Below, piece after piece: positions 10,253 to 21,533 of a DNA stretch of 64,000 nt. Source of the stretch: Limnephilus marmoratus (Eukaryota > Arthropoda > Insecta > Trichoptera > Limnephilidae); NCBI GenBank assembly GCA_917880885.1, contig OU862910.1, positions 51,265,285 to 51,329,284 of the forward strand. The letters run 5' to 3'. A program made the position numbers and the translations under genes. The notes under the pieces were generated by a model. That model worked only from the letters and a program-made list of their open reading frames with translations. It made no database searches and was not told where the DNA came from. The number at the start of each line of letters is the position of its first letter. Position 1 is the stretch's first letter.

Positions 10253-12648
10253 ATCTCAATATCTTATAAAATTCAAACTTCATCTTTGTAATAATTCTTA
10301 TCTAGTTTTAGTTTATCCGCTTTCTTATAATTGATGGTGATTGGTGTTAACATTATTTATTTATTTTTGTATTTGGGCGGATTCTTTTTTGACTTAGGTA
10401 CTCATTTGAAAATCTTTTTGGCATATACTGTATCCTGGTAGTTTTTCTTGTTTTATTTTGATTGGTAGATCCGGTACTTGTGTTTTGGCTTCATTCTTTA
10501 CAATTTTTGAACTTTTTAGAAGTGAACCTAATTTCCTCAATATCCTAAATACTTTCTTCAATTTCAATAACCTGTCACTAAGTGTACTTTTAGGGACATC
10601 ACAATATAAGACAGCTTCTCAAATTGTCACAAACGTATTCCACTGCTGATTTCATGTTGCAATCCTTCCATTCACCCGGAGCCCCTGCTCCCACATTTTT
10701 TTGAACCTCGGCATTATGTGGAAAAATGGATGAAAAACATATTGACTTTTTGAAAATAGTGTTTTTAAATCAACAATAGCAAACCCTTTGTATATTGCTT
10801 TCGTAATACAATATATTTTCATGATAAGGTGAATAAAAATACGAAACACTTCATTTGGTGTAGGTATACCGATTAATTTAAATAAATAAATAAACATTTA
10901 TTCGTGTGTCCGATATCATCCGTAACAGCCATGTCCGATATTAACCACGTGAAAAACGACGTGGAGTTAACAAAATAACCGCCTACCTGGTATGGGACAC
11001 AAATTTTAAAACATAAGATCGTCATTTGGTTGCCACTGAAATGTAGTGTACCGTCTTATATGTAAAAATGTAATTAAATTATTAACGTACCTTTTATTTG
11101 TCTTCGAATAAAGCTGCGGACACAATATGCGGTGGTCAAAGTTCATTTTTTGGGCACAAAACGACACAACCGGCTTTGGCGAGAGTCATGCAAACACCAG
11201 GTATCCAGAATTAGTGCGGCAATATTATAAACTAATTTGCATCGCCCTATCTATACGCCAGTAAGAGAAATAACACTTGTTCGATACCATACGTTGTCCG
11301 ATAATATACGTACTCCCCCTACTATTAAAGTATCTGCGGGCCCTGTATGGTACGCCCAGTTTCTGAGAGGCTAACTTAACTCTGGTTTCGATGGAGCCCC
11401 CGTACCTGAGCTGGTCACTTAGAGTTACACCAAGCATATCGATGGAGGTCCTGTTCGGAAGATTGCTTCCGTTGAAGGAGACTAGATTTTCATTTTGATC
11501 CCTTTTAGACGTTATAAAACATGATTGGGTCTTTGAAACATTAAATTCAACGAGGTTATTTTTACCCCAAGAGAAAACACTCTCGAGGTAACCGTCCATT
11601 CTTTGCTTCAAAGCCCTCCAAGCTATTGGAGTTTGTGTGCCCTTTGGGGGCTTGTCAAACAAAAAGCTATCATGGACTGTATTGTCATCCGCGTAACAAT
11701 GAATGGGTGCATATGACAAGAGGTCATTGATGTGCAACAGAAACAAAGTCGGTGACAGAACCGATCCCTGTGGGACGCCAGCATTTATCGAAAGCGAGGA
11801 AGAGGTGAAACCGTCAGCAACCGCCTGAATTGACCTCTCCCTCAAAAAGTCGGCAATCCACGTACAGTTTGTTGACAAGCCCTCGGTGCCAAACCCGGTC
11901 AAAGGCCTTGGAAATATCCAGTGCAACCGTTTGGGTCTCACCGAAACGTTCCAGGCACCGCCCCCAAACATGCGTCACATACGCGAGAAGATCACCGCAC
12001 GAGCGGTTCCGCCGGAATCCGTATTGACGGTCGTTAATAATATTGTTCTTCTCGAGATATGTGAGCAGTTTGTCGTTGATCACAAGTTCCATCACCTTAG
12101 ACAAAACTGATGTGATCGCCATGGGGCGGTAGTTGGCTGGGTTCGAGCGGTCACTCTTCTTTGGAATAGGGTGAATGGTCGCTTTTTTCCTAACGGGTAG
12201 GGATTGTAAATACGCTACCAGGGCAGGTATTCCGTCAGGCCCACTAGCTTTATTAATATCAAGCCCTCGTAAGACTTGGAGTACATCCCGATGCCGGATC
12301 CTCAGCTTTTTCATATGAAAACCGCAAAGAGGAACCGACGACGGCGGCGTAGCACCTTGATCATCGAGGGTCGAGTTTTCCGCGAACATTTTGCCTAATA
12401 AGTTAGCCTTTTCGGCGGCGGTATTTGCTAAAGAGCCGGCAGGTCCAGTAAGAGGTGGTAGACTGGGTTTGCAGAAATTGCGACCTATTGAGCCCGCAAG
12501 CGACCAGAATGCTTTGCTGCCGTGCGGGCAGACAGCCAGCTTTCTGCTGATCTGCAGGTCGTGCTCGAGTTTTGACCTGTTAATGATCCTCTTGCTTTTC
12601 TTTGCCATTTTGTTTTCGGACGTTCGAGATGTGTTGTAGGCTCGGCAG

Positions 12649-13470
12649 GGCCGTAGCTAGAGTTGAATTTAAGATAGGGCAGCGGTAATTACAGGTAGAG
12701 CGCAAGTAAAATGATCTGATCTGTAAATTTCTAAAATTTCACAATAAATAATAATAATATCTTGTTAAAATTTTAATCATTTCTTTCATATTTTTGTTGC
12801 ATATATGATTCAGACCGATTGAAATGGGCACGGAATTTTTCATTACTTATTCTGTGACAAACCTGGGGAATCTCCTTTCTTCAAATGAATGTATAATAAA
12901 GTCATCTTGATAACTGCAGCGACTGGCAACACCGTCCGGGTCGAATTTTGTTTTGCAGTTGGATTTTTTATGACTAATATTCGGTGAGAATGATTGAGAG
13001 AGGTCCGTGGGCGATGCCCGACAATTCTAAGAAAGTTTCATGAATCGTCAAATCCAATGGATCATCAAACCATCCATGTGTTCCTAGTACAAAAGTAAGA
13101 GGAAAACCATTTTCTTGTTCTGGGTGTAGTATCTGAGCTTAAGCTGAGGACTTAGCAGATTAAATCCTGGGTTAAAACCAGTTTCATGTTCCGAATGATC
13201 TGTCAAAATTCCAATAACGGATTAATCTGCTGACATATTTCGAAGAAAACCGTTCTAATATTTCGAGTGGAGTTAAAATTTTTATTTCAAACCATTCCAC
13301 AAAATTCGTAATTCGTAGGAAAACCATACTACGCATTATATGAGAGTAATACTGTTGACACGCAAGCAGTTTCACCCTTAATTTAAAACCAGTTTTGTGA
13401 TCAGAATGTAAATTTCCAGTTTTGGATTCATCTGCTGACATATTTTGAAGGAAAACGTTCTCTTATAGCC
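12649..13470. other. Non-coding repeat-derived DNA with a pair of about 204-bp repeats
   Basis: Starts with CAGGGCCGTAGCTAG, similar to the hAT-type CAGTGGCGTAGC terminus but without a matching right end. From about 13140 to 13445 there are two related units (GGATTAATCTGCTGACATAT at 13219 and GGATTCATCTGCTGACATAT at 13423), which belong to the same family as the 191-bp repeats at 48690-49560. Confidence 0.6.
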
Positions 13471-14689
13471 CATTCACACCATTCATTTATCGTTCATTTC
13501 GTGATTTCATTCCGCCTCTTTCCCTCGAAATGAACCGTGTGAACACGAAAGTGAATAGAGACAGTTCCGAATGAAGCATTCCAACAATGTTGGAATGCTT
13601 CCTTCGGCACTGTTCACTCGCAACCGGAATTTAACATCACGTGACGCGAATGATGTGTGTGAACACTCAAGTGAACAGTCTTTCACTCGCAAATTAGTCG
13701 GCCGAAATGTTCTGGCGTGAGGACGAGTAGCCGGAGCGGCTTAAACGTCAAAATGCTCCGTTTAGTTCGCTTTTCGAAATAACTTCTACACGTCTCATAG
13801 AAATCGTTGTTTCTCCCTTACTATCATAGTGAAAAATATGATCTAAACGGTATTGGAAAGAGAAAATAGTGCTCTATATATTCAATATAACGATTAACCA
13901 CAAACGAATACGAATGTACACTTCTATGGAACCAATGTTTCTGATCGAATTTGAAAAAAAAATTATGAAACATTGTGAATTTTTTATGAATTATTTTTAT
14001 ATGAAACGATAAAAAAGTGAGGTGACAGAAACGTTTATAATTTATTTGTCTAACAAAATAAGTGTGTGTTTTGATATTTCTTTTGTTAACCAGTAATTTT
14101 AGTTAGAATAAAAAGCAAGGAGAGCCATTGTTTAAACTTTTAAAAGTTTATATTAAAAATTACTCTATTTAAAAAATTACGTGGTTATTTCTAATAATAA
14201 ATTTTGGAAGCATATTTCATCACCTTTCCAAAACAGTTTTTAGTTTTTGGATACGTTAATAAATATTCCATTTATATGGATTTTATTGCAAGCCGAGGCC
14301 TATTTTGGAATAAAAATATTTTCATGGTGCAAAAATAGTGGTAGATATCGGTTTTCAGGTTATTATTTAACCATATGTTCATTTTATGGTGCTGAAATTT
14401 ATTTACTGATTACAAGAATCGCCAATTTCTCGTAATTTAGTTCGACGTTATCGGAAATGTCAATTGAAATCGTAAATATTCCCGAACATAGCCGTCAGCG
14501 CCGGACGAGTTCCAATGCGGCCGCGACTACTCTCAACGACTTCGCAGCTAGAATGTCGAGTGAACTCTTCCTTCGAAGGAACCGTGTGAACACTCGGTGA
14601 AACGAGAATGGAACATTTCATCGAGTAAACCTTCATCCGAGTGAACCTTGTGACTTCAGCTTTATTCGAAGTGAATTGGAGGTTATCCA
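13471..14689. other. Probable old DNA element with repeated GTGTGAACAC motifs; no gene
   Basis: Between about 13471 and 13720, and again at 14500-14670, the sequence is rich in GTGAACACT / GTGTGAACAC / AGTGAACAG motifs, while the middle is AT-rich and non-coding. A perfect inverted repeat CATTCCAACA-A-TGTTGGAATG lies at about 13576. The middle (about 14000-14300) matches the repeat family seen at 33690-33800 / 34990-35140 and 56040-56420. Confidence 0.45.
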
Positions 14690-14972
14690 CCACATATCCG
14701 CCCGGTGTATCATTAATACAACGGCGAGAAGCAGGAGTCCCCGGTGCAGGCCAAAACTGTTGGTAAATTTCACGAACATTCGCGGCCTGCACAAAAAATT
14801 CTGTGTGCGACTGTTGAATCTGGAGAACTCCAGATTCGACGTAATGTGGATGCGTGTCAATCTTGCCAATATGGTAAGATTTTACGTGTGTTTATACCAC
14901 TCACCGAACCTTAGCGTTTCAGATACGTCCGAACTCTTCAAATATCTAAGTAATACTGTTGATGACCTCGAG
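14690..14972 (+). pseudogene. LINE-A fragment (endonuclease N-terminal part) with internal deletion
   Basis: Encodes RCRPKLLVNFTNIRGLHK, then directly FCVRLLNLENSRFDVMWMRV, whereas full-length LINE-A has about 70 more residues between RGLH and VRLLNLENS. It continues to DTSELFKYLSNTVDDL and stops at the junction with LINE-B. The next LINE-A residues (LPRFSTAEFVVLGDFNV) are found 21 kb downstream at 36223, so the two pieces were once adjacent. Confidence 0.85.
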
Positions 14973-16865
14973 GTATTGTATTTGGAGACTTCAACATAAA
15001 TCTGCTTGACTCAACTAATACACATACTTGTAAATATACGAACACAATTAGATTTAATAATTACACTATTTTAAACAAAATAAACAAAAAACACGCCACA
15101 CGCATCACAGAAAATACAAACACAATCATAGATCATATACTCACAGATACAAAACTATCATACTCACTAACGAACTGTGATAATTCCATTTCAGATCATA
15201 ATATACTACTCCTTGATGTAATTCACACAAATGTTAAAAGCACATCTTTAAAATCGTCCCAAAAATATACACATATTAATCTTAATAATCTAAAGAATGA
15301 TATCATGCAAAATCCCTTTCATCTAAATATGAATGACAATTCGGTATTAAATTATGACAATCTTGTGAACTACTTGAAAAATAAAATTGATTCTAACAGT
15401 ACCACTAAAATTAAAACAAAAAACATAAATAACCCAGACTGGATAACCAAAGACCTTATACAATTAATCAATAAAAGAAATCAATTAAATCTGAAACTAA
15501 AAAAACAACCAAATAACACATTATAAGCAGAATTTTTAAAAATAAGAAATAATGTCACTAAAAAAAACGAAACCTAAAACAAACACACTACAGTAATCTT
15601 TTTAAAAAATGCGAAAATAACAGAAAAAAAACTTGGAACTTAATTAATAATATTCTTAAGAACCAATCTTACACCTCAATAAATTTTTGTACTAAATTAA
15701 TCATTAATGATGAAGTAATCACTAACAATGTAGAGATATGCGACCAATTTAACAATTTCTTTTGCAACATTGGCTCCTCCCTAGCCGCTAATATACATGG
15801 CAAAGTCAAACACAATCCAGCCAATGAAATAACGTTGGTGCATGACAGCATTGAATCTTTATATCTTCAGCCTGCTACGGAGTTAGAAATAAGTCAAATA
15901 TTAAAATCTCTAAAACAAAATGCAAGTGCTGGTTACGATTCACTCAAATGTAAGACAGTGCTAAGTCTCTCCACAGAATTGATTCCTATTTTAACAAAAT
16001 TAATCAATCAATGTTTTAAAGAGGGAACTTTTCCGGATAGCTGTAAAATTGCTAAGGTGATACCAATTCACAAAGGTGGGTCCAAAACAAACACCTCAAA
16101 CTACAGACCCATCTCAATCTTACCAATTTTATCTAAAATTTTTGAGCGTGTAATTTACGATAGATTAAACAATTTTCTACTAATAAAAAAAATTCTTATA
16201 TTAAAAAACAATACGGCTTTAGGAAAAAATCGAACACACTAGGAGCAATAAATGACTTAATCAGTAAACTTAGAAGCGGCATTGATGGTGGAAATTATAT
16301 TTTATCTATATTAGTTGACCTTCAAAAAGCCTTTGATACAGTTAGTCATGACATACTTCTCAAGAAACTCGAGAAAATTGGTGTTGTTGGTCCTGCTCTA
16401 AATCTACTCAAATCATATCTTAGCAATAGAAAGCAATTTGTTAGCATTAACAACCAAAATAGCAACTACGTTCCAATAAACTATGGAGTTCCACAGGGAT
16501 CCATACTAGGTCCACTACTGTTCCAAATTTATATCAATGATATTTCGCAATTAATTTTAAATGGTGAAATCTTTTTATATGCAGATGATACAGCAATTTT
16601 CTATTGGGGTAAAGATTTAGATATCTTACTAGAAAATGCACAAACAGATCTAGAAAAAATCAACAGTTGGCTCCAATCAAATGTTTTAACAATGAATGTT
16701 AAAAAAAACAGGATACATGATCTTAAGCTCAACCCGTAAAATAATTCCTCCTCATGTACCCTTAAAAATTGAAAACAACGACTTGCAAAACCTAATCCAG
16801 GAAAAATATCTTGGGCTGTGCATTGATCAGCATTTGACATTTAAACAACACATACAAGGTATTAA
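14973..16865 (+). pseudogene. LINE-B, upstream part: endonuclease end and reverse transcriptase
   Basis: Begins inside the endonuclease domain (VFGDFNINLLD, then ISDHNILLLDV) and continues through a linker (NNPDWITKDLIQLINKRNQ) to the RT: LKSLKQNASAGYDSLK, NYRPISILPILSKIFERVIY, then after a frameshift near 16190 QYGFRKKSN, LQKAFDTVSHDILLKKL, YGVPQGSILGPLLFQIYIND and the catalytic LYADDTAIFY. Frameshifts at about 15525, 16190 and 16715 inactivate it. The text stops at GTATTAA (16865), where an 18.8-kb element is inserted, and resumes at 35690. It belongs with the jockey/CR1-type apurinic-endonuclease LINEs; I cannot name the clade. Confidence 0.85.
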
Positions 16866-16977
16866 GAGGAAATACTAGCTGCGCTTTTCTATACAAACGT
16901 ATTCCCCGTTTATCTCTCTGGATTTTGACCCTAGAGCAAAATTTTTTTTTACATAATATAGATATTGACCACTAGCG

Positions 16978-17131
16978 TGTCGGTACGTTTTGTTTTTTTT
17001 GATAATTTACTTCTCATAGAAGTTACGACCTTCCAAAAATGAATAAAATTGCCTAATTTAAACGCCGTCAAAAAACGTTCAGTATACAAACTAAACAATG
17101 TATTTTGAAAAAAAGCAAAACGTACCGACAT
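16978..17131. repeat. Short inverted repeat (about 16 bp arms) near the left end of the TTAA element
   Basis: TGTCGGTACGTTTTG at about 16978 is inverted as CAAAACGTACCGACA at about 17115. Either a 154-bp MITE or a subterminal structure of the host transposon. Confidence 0.65.
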
Positions 17132-17514
17132 AGAAGATTTTCTTTTAATACAGTTAGTAAAAAAAATTTTTAAATCCGTCCAGTTTTGGAGAAGAAAAAT
17201 GGGGAATACAAAACATCGATTTCGAAGATTTTATTTAGGTATTTTCGGCCCGACGTGCAGGTGTCCCTTTCGCTCATTTCTCCTGAGGGGGGCCGGGGAA
17301 CGTGGGTTTTGACAAATACATACATATAATGCGAAGTAGTGATGTAAAGAATTTTATCGGTAGACTAGTGTTGTCCTTGCCCGAGTAATCGATATTTTTT
17401 ATTCGTTTTTTTTCTGTTTAGTGACTCATCGCGGTATACCAATACTGACCGAGCTTTCATACTAAAATTGTGCAAAATTAAATTTTTTTATGTCAAGTAC
17501 TATAATAAATTTTC

Positions 17515-17935
17515 AATTTGGGAGGCGTTTTAGGTACCATCGCCCCGGGAACCATTTATTGGATAACCAACACCCCCGCCACTTGGTCACCGCAAGTGGT
17601 CCTCTATGTTTGGTGACAGAGCCTGGGTTCCCGGGTTCACGGATGAGGTCTGCATGGGTTTTGGTGGCGGATAATTTTGTCCACTTACTGCGTGGCGGGC
17701 CGGATTGGGAGAAACTGGAAGAGGAAGATCTTTTGATCTCTACAGCTGGACTCTCCACCATCATTTCATACTTTTACCTACCTTTTCCCTACCCAAAACT
17801 TCCTTTCCTTCCTTATCCTAAAAATACCCTCCACACAGCTTCTCCAATGATGTCCAACAACTTCTCCAACAAAGTCCCTGAGCGATTATTTTTCCTCGGT
17901 GCCTCCAATGTGAGGTTTATGTTTTAAAAAAAAAT
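17515..17935 (+). mobile_element. Short LINE-A derivative A (5' head plus 3' tail, no ORF)
   Basis: The head (TTTGGGAGGCG, then CCCGGGAACCATTTATTGGA, then GGCGGGCCGGATTGGGAGA) matches the 5' end of full-length LINE-A (63469-63240, minus). The end (CCCTCCACACAGCTTCTCCA, CCCTGAGCGATTATTTTTCC) matches the LINE-A 3' end, followed by A9. The 2.9-kb ORF is missing. The 3' stem-loop is degraded in this oldest-looking copy. Confidence 0.85.
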
Positions 17936-18049
17936 CTGTTTCAAATTTTTAGTTGAGAGTCGCTTACATTGCCTTCAGTGATTAATTGAAATTTTTTGTT
18001 TGTAAACACTTTATTGTACAAAATTTTTTACCACTATACAATGAATTTT

Positions 18050-19125
18050 AAACAATTTATGATTTAGATCTTTCTCTCGCCGGTAAATTTCTTGATATGC
18101 GACCGTCAATTGTTTCTGGTAAAAGGCATTGGTGGTAGAAGTTTTTCTAACAGTGGTTCAATTTTTTGCCAGATTGAATCGTCCCTTTCAATTTTTTCAT
18201 ACGGCAAACCTTTAGGACTCCACACGACAAAATAACAGTATTTACGACGAGTAATGTGTAACTGGCCTTGTACTTGGTAGAAGTAATTGTGATTCCGTTT
18301 TAATGTTGAAGCATTGTCTTCAATTTTACAGTTATCAATTTTTTTTGTTCAAATCCTTCTTCTGGTGACATATTTACTATACTATATGGGCATTTCACTT
18401 CAATTATAGAATCCTTGCCAAAAAGGCCATCCGGACTTGCCGCTAAAAAGTTTTTGTTTTCATCGATAAATAGTCCACAGGCGAATACCTCTAATTTTGT
18501 TTCTTTTGTAAATTGCTCAATTGCTTGGTTTTCATTTTCTTTCCCATAATTTGTGGCCATATTTCCTTTAAATGGCGAGTACAGTAGCGAGTTTAATACT
18601 CTCGCAACTGAAGTTTTTGGCCGTAGCTTACATATTTTTGTCCAAAGTTAGAAGCTGTAAGCCGCTTACGCCTTTCAATTGTCCACAAATTATTATTGCT
18701 TTGGCCCACCGTATTCCTTTCGAGTTCATCCTTATTCGATGGAGATAATTCTTTGAAAAATTCCTCTTTATCGTTTCAAATAATTCAGCTGGCATATCTG
18801 GATCTAATTCCAATTGACCATAATTTTCATCAGGCCCTGTAACTTTTTTTCTCTTTTCTGTCGTGTTTTCGTAATACCTTAGTTTTATTTTTCGACACCT
18901 CTGTATTGTCTCCTTCGAACGTCGTTTTCTTTCAATAAAATGCTTCGTGTAGTTGCCAGGACTGTGGCCTTGGATTTTTTTTGTATTCGTGAATGGGTTG
19001 TCATTTCACTATTCCACGAAGTTACTGCTCAAGAAGCTCAACTGCTGAAGTTATCCCATTTTTGTAAAATTTGCTCTTTTTCCGCCTATAAATTTGGCTA
19101 TAACGTTGTTGAATTGCTCCACAGT
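18050..19125 (-). pseudogene. YqaJ-type exonuclease domain with upstream transposase-like region
   Basis: Reading the minus strand from 19125: a region with NNVIAKFIGGKRANF (its start lies beyond the LTR insertion, at 32893 onward), then a basic linker, then LDPDMPAELFETIKRN, then a YqaJ-like recombinase/exonuclease: NYGKENENQAIEQF (18550), CGLFIDENKNFLAASPDGL (about 18470), the nuclease core IIEVKCPYS (about 18400), and after frame breaks HNYFYQVQGQLHITRRKYCY and FVVWSPKGLPYEKIERDDS. The Glu/Lys of EVKCP and the Gln of QVQGQ are YqaJ active-site landmarks. YqaJ nucleases accompany transposases in several eukaryotic DNA transposon groups. Stops and frameshifts show the gene is dead. Confidence 0.8.
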
Positions 19126-19182
19126 TGTAACGGACGTGTTGCACACCCTCTTTTCTAATTTTTATTCTTACAATTTCTTTAT

Positions 19183-19859
19183 TTTTTTTTTTTTTTTGTT
19201 TTTTTTTTTTTTTTTTTAAATTGTACAACAGATTTTTATCCAATTACTGTACAATATTCTCATTTTGACAGTCTTAACACCTAGAAAGATGATTATTATA
19301 CAAAAAAATCTTAAGGCTATCTAAAGAAGAGTTATATATATCTAGTGTTTTCGATATTTCGTTCATCAGCACCATTCCTCTTGTCATGCTATGCTGTGCT
19401 AGAACATCTGTTCTGCCGTATGGTATTTTGAACAAGTCGTGTCGACGACTACGGCTGAAATTTTCAGGCACGTATAAGCCATAACATTCCAAGAGGAATG
19501 GGCTGTCAATACGGTTATGGATTATGTTAAAACTAAGAATTGCAAGATTTGCATGACGTCTAGTTTCCAAGCTAAATCTATTTGTTGCCTCAAGTAATTC
19601 CATATGGTGCATGAATCTCGGGTACGTTCCATGCATCCGCATATAGACATACCTAAGGAATTTTTTTTGAATTTGTTCTAGCATATTAATATATTTCGCT
19701 TGGTGCGGAGTCCACACACCACTGGCATACTCCAGCTTACTTCTTATGACTCCATCAAACATGGCTATCATTGCATCTGGGTCATCAAATTGCTTACATA
19801 TTCTGATGATGAAACCCAGGAGTTTGTAGCAAGCTGGAGTGAGCCGTGATATAGCCGTG
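19183..19859 (-). mobile_element. 5'-truncated LINE tail inserted in the 5' LTR
   Basis: A long T run at 19183-19219 is the poly(A) tail on the minus strand. The frame 19771-19274 encodes the C-terminal region of a LINE RT (IRSKLEYASGVWTPHQAKYI, then FLRYVYMRMHGTYP). The 3' LTR shows the empty site CTTTATGTCTTTATG; TTAT is repeated on both sides. Its frame is open to the stop, so it is fairly young, but it is cut off before the catalytic RT core. Confidence 0.88.
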
Positions 19860-19978
19860 TTATGTCTTTATGTACAATGCCCCGGTGCAACCAAATAAAG
19901 CTTGCGTGCCAGGTTGCCACCGGGAGACATTTTCTAACAAATTGTCATTATTTTTCCGCCTCCTTTTTATTTATTGTT

Positions 19979-20110
19979 TGCGGCCCCATGAAGGGCCGTT
20001 ATCATGGCCCGGAGCAACCAGTTTGCGGCCCCATGAAGGGCCGTCATCCTGGCCCGGAGCAACCAGTTTGCGGCCCCATGAAGGGCCGTCATCCTGGCCC
20101 GGAGCAAAAG
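19979..20110 (+). repeat. 45-bp tandem repeats in the LTR (three units)
   Basis: Units begin GCGGCCCCATGAAGGGCCGT at about 19980, 20025 and 20070; each has the near-palindromic pair GCGGCCCC / GGGCCG and encodes CGPMKGRHPGPEQPV in the open frame. The same array is at 30400-30530 in the 3' LTR. Confidence 0.92.
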
Positions 20111-20372
20111 TTTGCGGCCCCGGTCAGGGCCTGTATTGCGGCTTCGCTGCCAAAGAAGAGCAAGTCTGCTATGGCTGCCTTGCCTCCCTTTTATTTTTGC
20201 GGCCCTAAAAAGGGCCATTTTTTCGGCTCCACCGCCAGGAGCAACAAGGGTTTGCCCAGACCGGCTTCGCTGCCAAGGAAGAGCAAGTCTGCTCTGGCAA
20301 CCTTGCCTCCTTTTTCACTAGGAAGAGAGTCTGCTTGCCACCAACAGGCAAGCAGGCTGCTCCTCCTCTTCC

Positions 20373-20549
20373 GCCAAGAAGACGGACGGCCTTTTCGCCT
20401 CCTCCTCCTCCGCCAAGAAGACGGACGGCCTTTTCGCCTCCTCCTCCTCCGCCAAGAAGACGGACGGCCTTTTCGCCTCCTCCTCCTCCGCCAAGAAGAC
20501 GGACGGCCTTTTCGCCTCCTCCTCCTCCGCCAAGAAGACGGACGGCCTT
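20373..20549 (+). repeat. 39-bp tandem repeats in the LTR (five units)
   Basis: Units begin GCCAAGAAGACGGACGGCCT every 39 bp and encode RLLLLRQEDGRPF in the open frame. The copy in the 3' LTR is 30793-30969. The unit is purine/pyrimidine-skewed (CTCCTCCTCC), so both strands appear open in several frames; those extra frames are artefacts. Confidence 0.92.
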
Positions 20550-21533
20550 GCCTAATTTTTTATTATTACTTAGCCCGCGAAGCCTACAAGGCCCACAAAG
20601 GCAAACATAAAGCCCACAAGGGCAAATCTAAAGCCCTACAAGGCACCCAGAAGAAGCCAACCGGAGTCACTCCTTGGCCGGCTACGCTGCTAGGGACAAC
20701 AAGAGCCCGCATTCTTCAATATTGCGGCCCCAACAAGGGCCATTATTTAGCCACCAAGGAGGCCAGAATCCCCTCCACATTTTTTATAAAACAATGTCCG
20801 ATCGCCGTCGGGTTCAATTAACCCAATAAATATGTCGATTTTTTCAAAAATAAAATATAAGTTATTCCAGTTCCAGTTCCGTTCCGACAGCGCCCTCGAA
20901 CAGACGTCTCAAAGCTCGCGCTCCTGACCAGTGAAATACCCAGTGTTTTGTGCTTAGCAACAGTTAGCAGAATTCATCGCTAGTGCCCGCTATTTACCCG
21001 GACGGCCGGATTCTCGGAATTTCCCATCATTTTGTTACCAAGTGTAAAGTGAAAGTTTATCCAGCACAGACAATTAAGTGTTTAACTTCGCTCAGTGCAT
21101 TCTTGTATTTAAAACATTTTTGACTAATAACCGATCACAGACAATTTAAGTGTTTAGTGCTTAGTTTATTGACTATTTATTCAGTGACTTTGAACTTTCG
21201 TGCCGTGACCCTAGTGTTTGTTACCAGAGTGCATTCCGCTCGAAAGAAGAGTACAGCCATCACTCGCCACCAGACACCTGCGTCCCACGAAATCAGCGCT
21301 GATAAATTTCACCACCCGACCAGCAACGCATCCCAAAACTGTAAGTTCTTTTGACTTTTGTTGAATTGGCATACAGATTCCTCCAAGTGTTAAAATCATT
21401 TATTCAATTTTATCCTCCAATCATTTACCACCGTCTTTTTTCTAAATTATCATACCTTCTTTCTTATTTCGTTTAAATTTTATTTTCCATCCTTTGAATA
21501 ACTCTCTCTCCTACCCGTCTTAAATATTAAATC

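Larger units (their letters stand above)
7898..10665 (-). pseudogene. Pogo-like transposase remains: psq-type HTH and C-terminal PHD-like zinc finger
   Basis: On the minus strand at about 10660-10555 the sequence encodes WKDCNMKSAVE and then, after a frameshift, DVPKSTLSDRLLKLKK, matching a pipsqueak-type helix-turn-helix as found at the N terminus of pogo/jerky transposases. At about 8000-7898 it encodes EEDWIQCQGCHGWVHENCTG followed by LESCQHFYKCELCQK, a Cys4-His-Cys-type finger like the PHD-like domain ending some insect pogo proteins. Only about 350 bp of original sequence remain between the HTH-side text and the finger once the nested hAT is removed, so the DDE catalytic domain is essentially absent. 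Confidence 0.75.
7344..11319 (-). mobile_element. Pogo/Tigger-like DNA transposon, internally deleted, TA target duplication
   Basis: Termini GGGGGAGTACGGATATTATC (7344) and its inverted counterpart ending GTACTCCCCC (11319) match over 24 bp with one mismatch. TA flanks both sides, and the uninterrupted LINE-A at 60436 has a single TA here, so the insertion is precise. The phrase ATCGGACA recurs in subterminal positions. TA target duplication plus the HTH and PHD-like remains indicate the pogo group of Tc1/mariner. A 2.24-kb hAT element is nested inside. Confidence 0.88.
6786..12648 (-). mobile_element. LINE-A, 5'-truncated copy split by a pogo-like element
   Basis: A second copy of the LINE that is full length at 59884-63469. 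Its poly(A) tail is the T run at 6787-6795, followed by the 3' stem-loop and the C-terminal RT region (6849-7343). The copy resumes at 11320 exactly where the full-length copy continues (GTGTACTATTAAAG) and runs to about 12648, in the linker between endonuclease and RT. Coding remains: 6849-7238 (C-terminal domain), 11323-11900 (RT palm, CYADDNTVHD) and 11814-12608 (linker and RT fingers, NKASGPDGIPAL, NPANYRPMAITSVLSKVMEL). Frameshifts and a deletion after DGIPAL break it. Confidence 0.9.

Noticed and set aside
20318..20533. Glu-rich minus frame (AEEEEAKRPSVFL repeats) in both LTRs
   Set aside because: Antisense shadow of the 39-bp CTCCTCCTCC repeat.
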